Part shown: positions 44,700 to 52,374 of the stretch, one piece after another
Layout: every line of letters begins with the position of its first letter
How positions within the stretch are numbered: position 1 is the first letter of the stretch
Assembly (NCBI GenBank): GCA_028824125.1
Contig: JAPPES010000094.1
Location: 62,001 to 126,000, forward strand
Reading direction: 5' to 3'
Source of the DNA: Candidatus Poribacteria bacterium
GTDB lineage: Bacteria > Poribacteria > WGA-4E > WGA-3G
DNA: 64,000 nt
Translations under genes and position numbers: made by a program
The notes under the pieces: generated by a model
Databases searched by the model: none
Told to the model about the DNA's origin: nothing
The model's input: the letters and a program-made list of their open reading frames with translations, nothing else

Positions 44700-45447
44700 C
44701 TTCAAGTGCTTCCTCGCGAAGTGGCTCAAACTTTCCAGCTTTCACAGCTTCCCCAAATAGTTTTTTCCATTCTTGCTCTTCAGCTTCTAATACCTCTTGA
44801 AGTTTATCTGCGAGAGCCTCCAGCAACTCTTTTTCTGTATGTGCTGTGCAGTCTACCTCTGGAACGTCCGGTATCCATCCTCTCCACCCCGAGGCATCTT
44901 CTTTCACATGGACAGTATATGGTTCCTCAAACACTCGATCTTCAATTTCAAAAGTGTGAATACGCGCCATGGTAACCTCTGTATCATGGGCTGTTTCTTC
45001 GAGTTGACTACCATGGATGGGGGACTCCAGTACCACATCCGGCTGTTCAACAGAAAGACTCAGGTTATACTCCATGTCCCTTGCGCTTCGCGGTCTTGTC
45101 TCTTCAAAACCAATGAGCTGCTCACCATGAACAGGGTGCCCTGGACCCACACTAACAATTTCGTAATTCAGCGGCTGTTCAACAGAAAGACTCAGGTTAT
45201 ATTCCACGTCCCTTGCGCTTCGCGGTCTTGTCTCTTCAAAACCAATGAGCTGCTCACCATGAACAGGGTGCCCTGGACCCACACTAACAGTTTCGTAATT
45301 CAGCGGAAGAACAGGTAAAACGAAACTACTGTCCCCAGTTATTTCCTGTGTTTCCGGCTCTGTATCCTCAAATTGGATACAGTAATTCAGGAAAAGATCA
45401 GGGTCGTTTAGGCTATATTTTGTGGAATGATCTCGTTGATTTTCCAT
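44668..45447 (-). CDS. Antitoxin-like protein with HicB-type domain and a 44-residue tandem duplication
   Basis: ATG 45447 has AAGGAGATC upstream. It encodes 259 residues. Residues 1-40 are followed by two 44-residue units (LNYETVSVGPGHPVHGEQLI ... VEQP) with only a few differences, corresponding to 132-bp DNA repeats at 45040-45171 and 45172-45303. A HicB-like segment follows (YTVHVKEDASGWRGWIPDVP, VDCTAHTEKELLEALADKLQ). The end, LREEALEDVRAGRFTYL, is like antitoxin C-termini. It overlaps the toxin gene and the upstream protease gene. It probably neutralises the toxin; the repeats might be a protease-accessible linker, which is speculation. Confidence 0.65.
   Translation of the reverse strand: MENQRDHSTKYSLNDPDLFLNYCIQFEDTEPETQEITGDSSFVLPVLPLNYETVSVGPGHPVHGEQLIGFEETRPRSARDVEYNLSLSVEQPLNYEIVSVGPGHPVHGEQLIGFEETRPRSARDMEYNLSLSVEQPDVVLESPIHGSQLEETAHDTEVTMARIHTFEIEDRVFEEPYTVHVKEDASGWRGWIPDVPEVDCTAHTEKELLEALADKLQEVLEAEEQEWKKLFGEAVKAGKFEPLREEALEDVRAGRFTYL
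45040..45303. repeat. 132-bp perfect-length tandem duplication
   Basis: Two adjoining 132-bp units (45040-45171 and 45172-45303) differ at only a few bases. The length is a multiple of three, so the antitoxin-like protein gains 44 residues in frame. The near identity indicates a recent duplication. Confidence 0.9.
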
Positions 45448-46246
45448 GTTGATCTCCTTGTAGAAGTTCACCTAAGGGTTTCTGGCGAATCCATTGAAAT
45501 TCGTCAAAAGGCCTCACAAGCGCGATATCAATATTCCCCCCGACGTTCGGTATTGTCGGCGAAAAACGTTGATGACTGATTGTTGAACTAATCAAAAACT
45601 CAGCGTAATCAATCGCCTCTTGCAAAGAAAAGACCTCATAGATGGGCTGAGTATCGGGTCTTTTCTTATAGAGTCCCCATATTGCTTCTACCACTTCTTT
45701 GTTGCCTGACGCGTAACATCCCAAATTAGAAAACTCATTATATCTTACGTCTTTGGACAGCAAAACTTCAATCATTTTAGACTGAAGGTCGTCGTAACCT
45801 ACGATCGCAAAACCCAAAAAAATATGGTTTTCAGGAAAATCATCCAGTGATTTTTTTTCGTGCTCAAGGTGTTTTTTTAGATAACTATGCAAGTTATTAC
45901 CAAGTTGTTGCGCTAGCTGAGTAACACCATTTATGTTTTTATTCTGTTTTGTAGTATAGTACTCAAAAGAGCGTATTAGAAAGTTCACAGAATGACCTCC
46001 AATGAGCCCCGATCCAAATACTCCAATACCGAATTTTTGAAAAAAAGGAAAAACCTTTTCAGTATGAGAGTAAGTTGCCTGGGCAACATTCCCCTGGAAA
46101 TTAGCTTGTACGGTATGCTCGTGCTGGCATTGCGGGCAAATGACCTTGCTAGACTGATTCATATTAATCTGTCTATTCAGGGACGAAAGGCTATCTCCGG
46201 CAATCACGATACCGTCCGCTGATATGACTGATACAATAAGCGTCAT
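45413..46246 (-). CDS. Proteasome-like Ntn hydrolase
   Basis: This encodes 277 residues. MTLIVSVISADGIVIAGDSLSS places Thr2 as the potential nucleophile after Met removal, with the AGDS Asp; EKVFPFFQKFGIGVFGSGLIGG contains the lysine equivalent (EKV) and the glycine turn of proteasome beta subunits. Further FLGFAIVGYDDLQSKMIEVL and GGNIDIALVRPFDEFQ fit the fold. An insert of about 35 residues contains CPQCQHEH. AAAGGGAAG precedes ATG 46246. The stop overlaps the start of the antitoxin-like gene by 35 bases, so protease, antitoxin and toxin form one overlapping unit. Protease function is inferred from the fold. Confidence 0.7.
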   Translation of the reverse strand: MTLIVSVISADGIVIAGDSLSSLNRQINMNQSSKVICPQCQHEHTVQANFQGNVAQATYSHTEKVFPFFQKFGIGVFGSGLIGGHSVNFLIRSFEYYTTKQNKNINGVTQLAQQLGNNLHSYLKKHLEHEKKSLDDFPENHIFLGFAIVGYDDLQSKMIEVLLSKDVRYNEFSNLGCYASGNKEVVEAIWGLYKKRPDTQPIYEVFSLQEAIDYAEFLISSTISHQRFSPTIPNVGGNIDIALVRPFDEFQWIRQKPLGELLQGDQHGKSTRSFHKI

Positions 46247-46310
46247 ATAAACTTCCCTTTTGAAATGATGGGATATTTATCCCAATAAAATGTAGATAGG
46301 ACCTCACATG

Positions 46311-46394
46311 CAACATGCACGCTACCGTTCCACGGGTAGGGACAGGCCTCGACACAAGGAGTGTGCCGAGGTGGAACCCCTGCCCAGCATGTTG
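46311..46394. other. Inverted-repeat cluster with possible pseudoknot
   Basis: Outer arms CAACATGC/GCATGTTG (46311-46318/46387-46394) enclose GTTCCAC/GTGGAAC (46327-46333/46371-46377), CCTCG/CGAGG (46347-46351/46367-46371) and GGGTAGG/CCTGCCC (46334-46340/46379-46385). The last pair crosses GTTCCAC/GTGGAAC, a pseudoknot arrangement if both form. It lies between parB-like and the protease gene. No credible gene covers it. Could be a structured RNA, terminator or DNA site. Confidence 0.4.
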
Positions 46395-46410
46395 TATATA
46401 TTATATACAA
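46392..46410. promoter_or_regulatory. Perfect 19-bp palindrome, operator candidate
   Basis: TTGTATATA-T-TATATACAA is a perfect dyad. It lies about 150 bases upstream of the protease-antitoxin-toxin genes (transcribed leftward) and downstream of the partition genes. An AT-rich dyad of this size typifies a repressor operator, possibly for the antitoxin. Confidence 0.4.
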
Positions 46411-46614
46411 TTTACGATCAAAGTCAAAACTTTTTGGGGGGAATACTTTCTGAGTTTTTTTATAGCAAAGCGGAAAGGGACTCGGATTCATAATAGTGCC
46501 ACCCAAAACTGGATTTTTAGAGTGTAGCAGATTGGTAAAAATGAGGCAAGTCGTTTTTTGATTCGACGGCACGACGGCACACCTATTAACTGTTCGCGAT
46601 TATTAATCGATCAG

Positions 46615-46884
46615 CTACATGTTGTGCATTTCCAGCAGCAGCTCCACCGCCTCTTGGAATAAATCTTCCATGTTCTTCTCTTTCTCAATTGACAAGAGTT
46701 TTAGCTTCTTGTGGGTTGCTTTGTCAACAAAAGTCATTAAGGCTTTCTTACCTTCACGCTTCGGGTTGCGATACTTATTTGTGCTTTTCGGTGCTTCAAC
46801 CGCTGATTCGGGCTCGGGACGCGGGGCTTCCGTTTGACCCCCTTCCAAAATGGCTTTCAGGTCGTTATTAGGCTGCTGTTTCAC
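46615..46884 (-). CDS. Ribbon-helix-helix partner of ParA
   Basis: GTG 46884 has GAGGTAACAC upstream, and the gene overlaps the end of parA by 17 bases. The 89 residues have a disordered Pro-rich N-terminus, then KREGKKALMTFVDKATHKKLKLLSIEKEKNMEDLFQEAVELLLEMHN. The pattern strand-helix-helix (ALMTFVD, HKKLKLLSIEKE, NMEDLFQEAVELL) is the RHH fold of small centromere-binding proteins (ParG-, ParB-type II) that bind repeated sites and stimulate ParA. Candidate sites are near 47550-47600 and 52375-52443. Confidence 0.7.
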   Translation of the reverse strand: MKQQPNNDLKAILEGGQTEAPRPEPESAVEAPKSTNKYRNPKREGKKALMTFVDKATHKKLKLLSIEKEKNMEDLFQEAVELLLEMHNM

Positions 46885-47515
46885 GTGTTACCTCCTCTAA
46901 TTCTCTAAGTGTATATTTATAGAGTGCGTTAATCTCACTCGAACCTTTTTCTTTCGGGTCAAACTCCTGTATGCTCTGACCATCAAGTGCTGCGTGTGAA
47001 AACTTTATCCGATTGCCAACCATACACGGCGAACGCGGGATATTGTAAACCTCAACGGCGCGGCGTGCCTTGAGTATCTGACTGCTGTTCGCCGGTACCT
47101 GATTAAAAACGATTCTAGCTGGTGCACCGGCCACCTGCGCGAGTTTCACTGTTGCCCCGATAGCCTTAACATCAAAAACATTCGGTCTACACAGGATGAG
47201 GGCAAGATCAGACACCCGCGCGGCGTGGTGTGCTTCGCCCTCCGGTTCTACCTTTGGTGGTGTGTCTAAAATAGCCAGAGTCACGCCATTCTGCTCGGCG
47301 GTTTTCAGCAGTCCCGGTAACTCAGTTGTCGTTGTAGAGACAACAATAGGGGGCGCGTCCCCGCGTATCTGCCCCCACATTACAGCGGACCCCTGTGGAT
47401 CTAAGTCAATAATAATCACTGTATGCCCATCAAGCATCGCAGCAACGGCTAACTGAATCGCCAACGTAGATTTTCCGGTACCACCTTTCTGTGATAAAAG
47501 TGAAACAACAAACAT
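46868..47515 (-). CDS. parA: ParA-type partition ATPase
   Basis: ATG 47515 is chosen because GGAGGTATTTCAG lies directly upstream. It encodes 215 residues with the deviant Walker A QKGGTGKST near the N-terminus, the switch I IDLDPQGSAVMWG and Walker B LAILDTPP. The absence of an N-terminal HTH marks a type Ib/ParF-like ATPase. These form patterned ATP-bound filaments or nucleoid gradients that move plasmid copies bound by the RHH partner, encoded immediately downstream. This supports the 37-64 kb region being, or having been, a self-maintaining replicon. Confidence 0.9.
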   Translation of the reverse strand: MFVVSLLSQKGGTGKSTLAIQLAVAAMLDGHTVIIIDLDPQGSAVMWGQIRGDAPPIVVSTTTTELPGLLKTAEQNGVTLAILDTPPKVEPEGEAHHAARVSDLALILCRPNVFDVKAIGATVKLAQVAGAPARIVFNQVPANSSQILKARRAVEVYNIPRSPCMVGNRIKFSHAALDGQSIQEFDPKEKGSSEINALYKYTLRELEEVTRETAA

Positions 47516-47549
47516 CTGAAATACCTCCATCAGCGGTAAGTGTATGCTT

Positions 47550-47600
47550 ATATTTTTGTATGCCGGCATGCTTTCATATCGGTATACCAATATACAAAAA
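47550..47600. promoter_or_regulatory. parA upstream inverted repeats, operator/centromere candidate
   Basis: Between the parA ribosome site and the divergent gene lie ATTTTTGTAT and ATACAAAAAT (47551-47560/47591-47600) as arms, with TGCCGGCA and CATATCGGTAT inside. CATATCGGTAT (47575-47585) differs by one base from CATATCAGTAT at 52411-52421, within another dyad cluster. Partition operators are often used as binding sites by the RHH protein. Confidence 0.45.
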
Positions 47601-47725
47601 TGCTGTCATGGGATAAACGTCAGTTCTTTAAACAGGTTTCAAAAACGGGCAGGTCCCTTGACGAAATGCAGTCGGAGACACGAAGAATTGAGACGTTGAA
47701 GGAGCAGGGCATTCTTCACGATTGA
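47600..47725 (+). CDS. Possible 41-residue protein divergent from parA
   Basis: ATG 47600 to stop 47725 encodes MLSWDKRQFFKQVSKTGRSL, DEMQSETRRIETLKEQGILH. It looks protein-like (helical, charged), but has no ribosome site and its ATG lies in the parA operator region, so it could be leaderless. Unknown function. Confidence 0.35.
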   Translation: MLSWDKRQFFKQVSKTGRSLDEMQSETRRIETLKEQGILHD

Positions 47726-47858
47726 CTTTGCAATTCTCCCTTCTTTTGTGGTACACTACTTAAACCAGTTTTGGGCGGCACTACGAAGCGTACCACTCGG
47801 TATGTCTGCCACCTCCCACCTTGGCAGGGGGATAAAACTAACTGGGTTGGTGATCCAA

Positions 47859-48767
47859 GTGAATCTATTAGAAGATATACAAAAAGATGCAATTGATGCC
47901 TCAAGCGATCTTGGCAGTTTAATGAGAAAGTGTAAGGTATTAGCAGCACGTCTAAAAAGCAAGGAATTGGAAGATTGGCTTATCTGGGAGTCTAACGGTT
48001 ACTCGGACAATGTGCCTGTACCTGAATACCGTATATGGTCTCTTGAAATAAAAGGACATTTTGCCGGTGCCTTTGGCTCTGGATTGAGGGATGCGCCTAT
48101 TCCGATTATAAGTCTTCCTGAAGAAGCGCAAGATTATTATAATGCATACGAGTTTAGAATGAGTATTGGAGCAGTTGAGTCAGCCTTAAAGGATTACAAG
48201 AATGGCATGATTCAAATATCTACAGGAGACTTGGCAGTGAGATTGGGAATGAATGTCTATCGAGATATGAATTGCCTACAGTGTTGGGCAGAATTCAGTC
48301 GAGCTAATTTAGACGAACTCTTTAACGCAGTGCGCGAACGCGTATTAGATTTTTCGTTAGCTCTTTGGAAAGAATATCCTAATGCAGGTGAAGTAAACCC
48401 AGACACATCAGAGTCAATTAGTTCTGATAGGGTTACGCAGATTTTTAGTACAAAAATCTATGGCGGTAACACAAACCTTACCGGGACAGCGAATAATTCC
48501 CCCATAACTTTAAATATTACGTCAAATGATTTTGACGCAGTATCCTATGTTTTAAAAAATAATGGTCTATCCGATAAGGATCTCGCTGAACTACAAAGTG
48601 CTTTGTCAGCGGATAAACCACCACAAAAAACAGGACAATTTGGTCCAAAAGTATCTTCATGGATAGCCAAGATGATGAAAAAAGCTGCAGAAGGCACATG
48701 GAATATTGCAATTGGAACAGCGGGAAATCTTTTAGCTAGCACTATCTCAAAGTATTACGGACTATAG
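47859..48767 (+). CDS. AbiTii-domain abortive-infection protein
   Basis: GTG 47859 is preferred because AbiTii domains begin near here; the frame is open to 47748. The core LLEDIQKDAIDASSDLGSLMRKCKVLAARLKSKELEDWLIWESNGYSDNVPVPEYRIWSLEIKGHF matches AbiTii (PF18864), a domain of phage abortive-infection proteins first described in Lactococcus. Its typical features are the LRK segment, GY and P-YR. The C-terminal third ends in an amphipathic/membrane-like segment (ASTISKYYGL). It is oriented opposite to the par genes. Probably kills or arrests infected cells by an undefined route. Confidence 0.7.
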   Translation: MNLLEDIQKDAIDASSDLGSLMRKCKVLAARLKSKELEDWLIWESNGYSDNVPVPEYRIWSLEIKGHFAGAFGSGLRDAPIPIISLPEEAQDYYNAYEFRMSIGAVESALKDYKNGMIQISTGDLAVRLGMNVYRDMNCLQCWAEFSRANLDELFNAVRERVLDFSLALWKEYPNAGEVNPDTSESISSDRVTQIFSTKIYGGNTNLTGTANNSPITLNITSNDFDAVSYVLKNNGLSDKDLAELQSALSADKPPQKTGQFGPKVSSWIAKMMKKAAEGTWNIAIGTAGNLLASTISKYYGL

Positions 48768-48854
48768 ATAGTTACTTTCCACCGAATCCTATCGCAAGGA
48801 AAAGCATATTGGTTTTTTGATTCTATGTGCAATTTTCAATTATTATATCATAAA

Positions 48855-48886
48855 AAAGGGGCGGGCGTATAGTCTCCAGCCCCTTT
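48855..48886. terminator. Bidirectional terminator
   Basis: AAAGGGGC (48855-48862) pairs with GCCCCTTT (48879-48886), flanked by an A-run on the left and GTTTTG on the right. It lies between the convergent AbiTii and DUF2806 genes, as expected for a shared terminator. Confidence 0.75.
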
Positions 48887-48909
48887 GTTTTGCTTAGACA
48901 TTAAATACC

Positions 48910-49902
48910 CTATGAAGATTCCTGCGATTTAGGAATTCTATAGATTTTTACGTCGTAATACTCTTGTAGAAAATCAATTAAAGATTCCAAATATTCCGGT
49001 GGGTTTTCCCGTTTCGCAATATGGAATAACTCCCTCCCAACCGAAGATAAGCGAAATCCTGATATTGTAATCTGTTGGACATCTTCCTCCTTAGGTGGAG
49101 TGATAGCAGACGGATTCAAGGGGATATAGAGTTCGTTGTCATACCAAAAATGTGGGTAGTAATTATAAGTTTCATCCTGAATAAGTCCATGCTCTAACAA
49201 CAATTGGAACTCGTTAATACCAAAACCATATTGTTGATACATAGACTGGGATTTTTGAGAAAATTGCTCCAGAGACTTACCAGGACCACGGACGGTAGCC
49301 GTATCAATCATAACGCCTCTTATAATAGGAACTCTCGCATCTCCAATTTTAAAATTGGACGGCGATTTCAGAAATGCGTGGGGGTCCATTAGAGATACAA
49401 CACATAATGAACAAAAAGTATTGAATAACGACAAAGATTTTTGATTCATATCTGCTAAGGTTGTCAACGTCTTCGGTGAATAAGATCCGGCACTATTGGC
49501 TTCGCCAGCTAAAATGCTTGCCCATAAATCTTGCACCTTATTATCAGTTATTAATCGACCTTTATCAAAAAATTTGATAATCCAGTCGTCTTCTATAGCA
49601 TTGGGATCTGCATCATCATTTAACTTATTGAACGATTTTGTGATGATGTCTTCAATGCTTTCTTGGCGTTGTACTTCCTCTTCAATCCAACGACGTAACG
49701 TGCGTTGTTGCAAATCGGTTATCTCAATTTTGGCTTCAGCTTGAATCTTTGCAGCTTTGGCTTCAGCTTTAGCTCGTCGTTTGATGCGTGTAGGTTCATA
49801 AAGTATGCCTGTGGCATCACCTATTTTATCAATTAGAGCTATACCCAGATCACTAACAGGTTTTGTTAAACCTTCAAGATTCACGAGAGGATTGTCTGAC
49901 AT
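48910..49902 (-). CDS. DUF2806 family protein
   Basis: ATG 49902 has AAAAAGGATAAAATA upstream; a longer frame exists without a site. It encodes 330 residues. The N-terminal third is a charged helix (TRIKRRAKAEAKAAKIQAEAKIEIT) followed by RTLRRWIEEEVQRQESIEDII, and DDWIIKFFDKGRLITDNKVQDLWASILAGEANSAGSYSPKTLTTLADM, the hallmark of DUF2806 (DWhhrFF.. h.D...LWa.ILAGE...PG.hS..TL). The family is found near defence and mobile genes; its role is unknown. It is convergent with the AbiTii gene. Confidence 0.75.
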   Translation of the reverse strand: MSDNPLVNLEGLTKPVSDLGIALIDKIGDATGILYEPTRIKRRAKAEAKAAKIQAEAKIEITDLQQRTLRRWIEEEVQRQESIEDIITKSFNKLNDDADPNAIEDDWIIKFFDKGRLITDNKVQDLWASILAGEANSAGSYSPKTLTTLADMNQKSLSLFNTFCSLCVVSLMDPHAFLKSPSNFKIGDARVPIIRGVMIDTATVRGPGKSLEQFSQKSQSMYQQYGFGINEFQLLLEHGLIQDETYNYYPHFWYDNELYIPLNPSAITPPKEEDVQQITISGFRLSSVGRELFHIAKRENPPEYLESLIDFLQEYYDVKIYRIPKSQESS

Positions 49903-50023
49903 TATTTTATCCTTTTTCAGTGACAAAAATTACGGAAAATTGAATACATGTATTTTTCTCTAAATACAAAAGCCATCAATTGTTGCAGTCAACGGTTTGC
50001 TTTTAGGATGAATAAGTACAGAA

Positions 50024-50692
50024 TTATTCGTTAGTTTCCTCGTGGGGTTCACCTTCCGATTGCGGTTTGGTTTCAAGGAGTTTTGGCAGGATAACCGCCG
50101 GCAGTGAAACCTTTTCAAAACTCATAGTATAGCATAATGCTTTATGATCCGGTTCTAAGGCATGTTCGTTACAGTTTTCCAGAGCGATTCCCTTAACCTC
50201 CCCCAACATTGACTTTACGGAAAGGACATTCTCCTTTTCAAAGGCAATAAAGGAAGAAGTATAGCCTTTTGGTCTATGACAAGCGAAATTCAAGGTAGAA
50301 AGGACGATCAATTCTAAACCAGGGATTAACAGAATTATAGCGTGATAATCTGGTGTCGAACGACATTCCACCTCATAACGAGAAAATTTATATTCCTGAT
50401 TTCCAGAAACTTCAGCACCATTCAGAAATTGACCATTGGGATATTTATCAATGGCAACAACATGTCCTCCATATTTCACACCAAGTTCTTTTGTAATCGC
50501 ATTGTCCTTTTTAACAAAAGCCTCCGAACCTAAGTAATAGGCTTTTGCTACTGTAAATTGGAGAGACCCACCGTTTGAAACGGCAATATCAAAAGCACGT
50601 GGTTTCTCATTGGGGAAAAATTTGAAATCATTAGGTGGTCGCTCGTTAAATAGATCCGTAGGCTGGATTCTAACCAGTAAAACGTCAAGCAT
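50024..50692 (-). CDS. Uncharacterised protein
   Basis: ATG 50692 has GGAGGATTTTTATT upstream. The 222 residues (MLDVLLVRIQPTDLFNERPP ... EVKGIALENCNEHALEPDHK) contain beta-type segments and no motif I know. The acidic C-terminus (KPQSEGEPHEETNE) could be disordered. It lies opposite the strong promoter at 50752, which runs the other way. Confidence 0.55.
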   Translation of the reverse strand: MLDVLLVRIQPTDLFNERPPNDFKFFPNEKPRAFDIAVSNGGSLQFTVAKAYYLGSEAFVKKDNAITKELGVKYGGHVVAIDKYPNGQFLNGAEVSGNQEYKFSRYEVECRSTPDYHAIILLIPGLELIVLSTLNFACHRPKGYTSSFIAFEKENVLSVKSMLGEVKGIALENCNEHALEPDHKALCYTMSFEKVSLPAVILPKLLETKPQSEGEPHEETNE

Positions 50693-50751
50693 AATAAAAA
50701 TCCTCCAAAGGGAAATTGATTGAAAAACACCGAAAAAAAAATGCTTTTCTC

Positions 50752-50780
50752 TTGACAAAAAACGCTAAAAATGCTATAAT
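50752..50780 (+). promoter_or_regulatory. Consensus sigma70 promoter
   Basis: TTGACA (50752-50757), a 17-base spacer, then TATAAT (50775-50780): a perfect consensus. It directs plus-strand transcription from about 50787 into a leader of about 140 bases with a GGGGCG/CGCCCC hairpin (50796-50815), then the split gene at 50928. Confidence 0.85.
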
Positions 50781-50890
50781 AATAAAAGAAAATGGGGGCG
50801 CAGGAACGCCCCGTGCCAAAGGTAATCATACTAACTCTGACATCAGGATTTTCGCTTCGGCATTTAATATTTAAGCACACTTGCCTTTAA

Positions 50891-50929
50891 ATGTCAAGCG
50901 AGTTTCCCTAACTCTATGAGGCTTGACAT
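50891..50929 (+). promoter_or_regulatory. Hairpin enclosing the start codon of the split gene
   Basis: ATGTCAAGC (50891-50899) and GCTTGACAT (50921-50929) are perfect complements with a 21-base loop. The right arm includes the first two bases of the ATG at 50928, and GAGG sits at the loop edge. In mRNA this could hide the start codon; in DNA it could be an operator. Confidence 0.5.
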
Positions 50930-51573
50930 GTTAGACAAAAAAACCCTTACGAAACGCTTGAAAACGATATTTGCCGCGCATCACTACGTGTTAGTTTCCG
51001 ATAACATCACCGATATTGCTGCCGTCCTTAACCTTTCAATTGAACAAGTTGAAAGCCTGATGCGTTCACCTTACTGGCGTGAATCTCTTAACTACTGGGG
51101 ACTACTGGGGTTTTGAACCCGAACTCGGTAATCTGAAAATCGCCCAACAACTCTGGACGGAGTTTTGTGATAAAGGAGAACATATTAATCCTGCCGAAGA
51201 TACCGATATCCCTTTCAAAGCACCGCAAGGAGAAGGCGATCCTGCTTTATATCCATTGATTCAGGCACATCTCTTTTGTGTAGATAACCTTTCCAAACGC
51301 GATATCCGTAAACACCTTTCCGAAGATGGTAACCCTATTTGTTACGAAGGGCAACATATACGCGGTTATCACTATTTTGTGTATCCTAACGAGGCGGAAG
51401 GGGTATACTCTAAAGTCTTTGCCCGCGTGAATGTTGTCGGTGATCTCGTTATTGACTATGGTGACGATAAGACCAGTTTGGTGTGTATCCGGCACGGCAG
51501 GCTTACAATTACGCGGCAAGTTGCTGATGATGTCGTCTCGGTAACTGATAAGCGGTTGCTTGTTTATCTCTAA
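50928..51573 (+). pseudogene. Uncharacterised gene split by a 10-bp tandem duplication
   Basis: From ATG 50928 the frame reads MLDKKTLTKRLKTIFAAHHY ... MRSPYWRESLNYWGLLGF and stops. ACTACTGGGG occurs twice in a row (51091-51100, 51101-51110). Removing one copy gives RESLNYWGFEPELGNLKIAQ, continuing to ...RQVADDVVSVTDKRLLVYL at 51573, a protein of about 211 residues. The N-terminal half has an HTH-like look (ITDIAAVLNLSIEQVESLMRS). It is driven by the consensus promoter. Family unknown. It could be restored by slippage, so it might be phase-variable. Confidence 0.7.
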
Positions 51574-51580
51574 AAGCAAC

Positions 51581-51605
51581 GTGGGCGGGGTTCTGCTCCG
51601 CCCAC
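51581..51605. terminator. Hairpin after the split gene
   Basis: GTGGGCGG and CCGCCCAC (51581-51588/51598-51605, loop of nine) form a perfect 8-bp stem directly after the stop and before the GIY-YIG gene. No T-run follows, so the terminator would be weak, or the hairpin may stabilise the mRNA end. Confidence 0.5.
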
Positions 51606-51626
51606 AACTTACAACTTGGAAATATT

Positions 51627-52292
51627 ATGAATACATACAAAATCTATAAATATACCAACCTGATAACAGGCATGAGTTACATCGGTCAAACGTGCCGATC
51701 ATTGAGACGATGCGCAGGGCGGGACATGCAAGGTTATCGCGGTTGCGATAAGTTTTGGGAAACCATCCAACACTACGGCACGGACTGCTGGAAAGTTGAA
51801 GTCTTGTGGGGCGGTCTCACGCTTGACGAAGCAAATATCTATGAGCAGATAGAGATAAGGGACAACAATACACTTTTTCCTCATGGGTATAATCTCGTGC
51901 GTGGTGGAGGAGGTATGAAAGGATATAATTGGACTGATGAACAAAAAAAGAGACAGTCTGCAAGGTTATCTGGTGAGAATCATCCGATGTATGGTAAACC
52001 CGCTCATAATAAGGGGGGCCCCCAGTCTGAAGAAGCACGTAAAAAACAATCAGAGTCAATGAAAGGTAAACCTGCATGGAATAAGGGTAAAAAGATGTCT
52101 CCTGAATTCTGCCGTAGAAATTCTGAATGGAAAAAAAGAAGGGAGTATTATCCTGCCCAATCCTTTTTTATGACCCTATCAGCAGAGATGCCTATAAAAG
52201 AAAAGCGAAAGCAATTATATAGAAAATATCCAAACGTTCCGAAAGAAACAATAAGACGTTGGATTTCACAGTGGGAAGAGAAACGTATTTAA
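51627..52292 (+). CDS. GIY-YIG homing-type endonuclease with NUMOD3 motifs
   Basis: This encodes 221 residues. YKIYKYTNLITGMSYIGQTCRSLRR is a GIY-YIG nuclease core (Tyr and Arg/His region), with E in DEANIYEQIEIRD as a metal-binding glutamate. The linker contains NUMOD3-type repeats (SGENHPMYGKPAHNKG, MKGKPAWNKGKKMSPEF), which bind DNA. The end is a helical domain (IKEKRKQLYRKYPNVPKETIRRWISQW). Free-standing enzymes of this type are typical of phage and plasmid genomes. The start codon has no strong ribosome site. Confidence 0.85.
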   Translation: MNTYKIYKYTNLITGMSYIGQTCRSLRRCAGRDMQGYRGCDKFWETIQHYGTDCWKVEVLWGGLTLDEANIYEQIEIRDNNTLFPHGYNLVRGGGGMKGYNWTDEQKKRQSARLSGENHPMYGKPAHNKGGPQSEEARKKQSESMKGKPAWNKGKKMSPEFCRRNSEWKKRREYYPAQSFFMTLSAEMPIKEKRKQLYRKYPNVPKETIRRWISQWEEKRI

Positions 52293-52374
52293 GTTGCTAT
52301 TGCCATTGCAGGGCTCTTAAAACAGGCGTAAGACTCTTCGCCAAATGACGAACCCTTCATAACAAGTTAGCCTT

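Noticed and set aside
46243-46572. 109-codon open frame on the minus strand upstream of the protease gene
   Set aside because: It overlaps the inverted-repeat cluster, has low-complexity Pro/Cys content and no ribosome site. The inverted repeats explain the region better.
51581-51605. Riboswitch for the GIY-YIG gene
   Set aside because: Only a single simple hairpin is present; no ligand-binding architecture can be seen.
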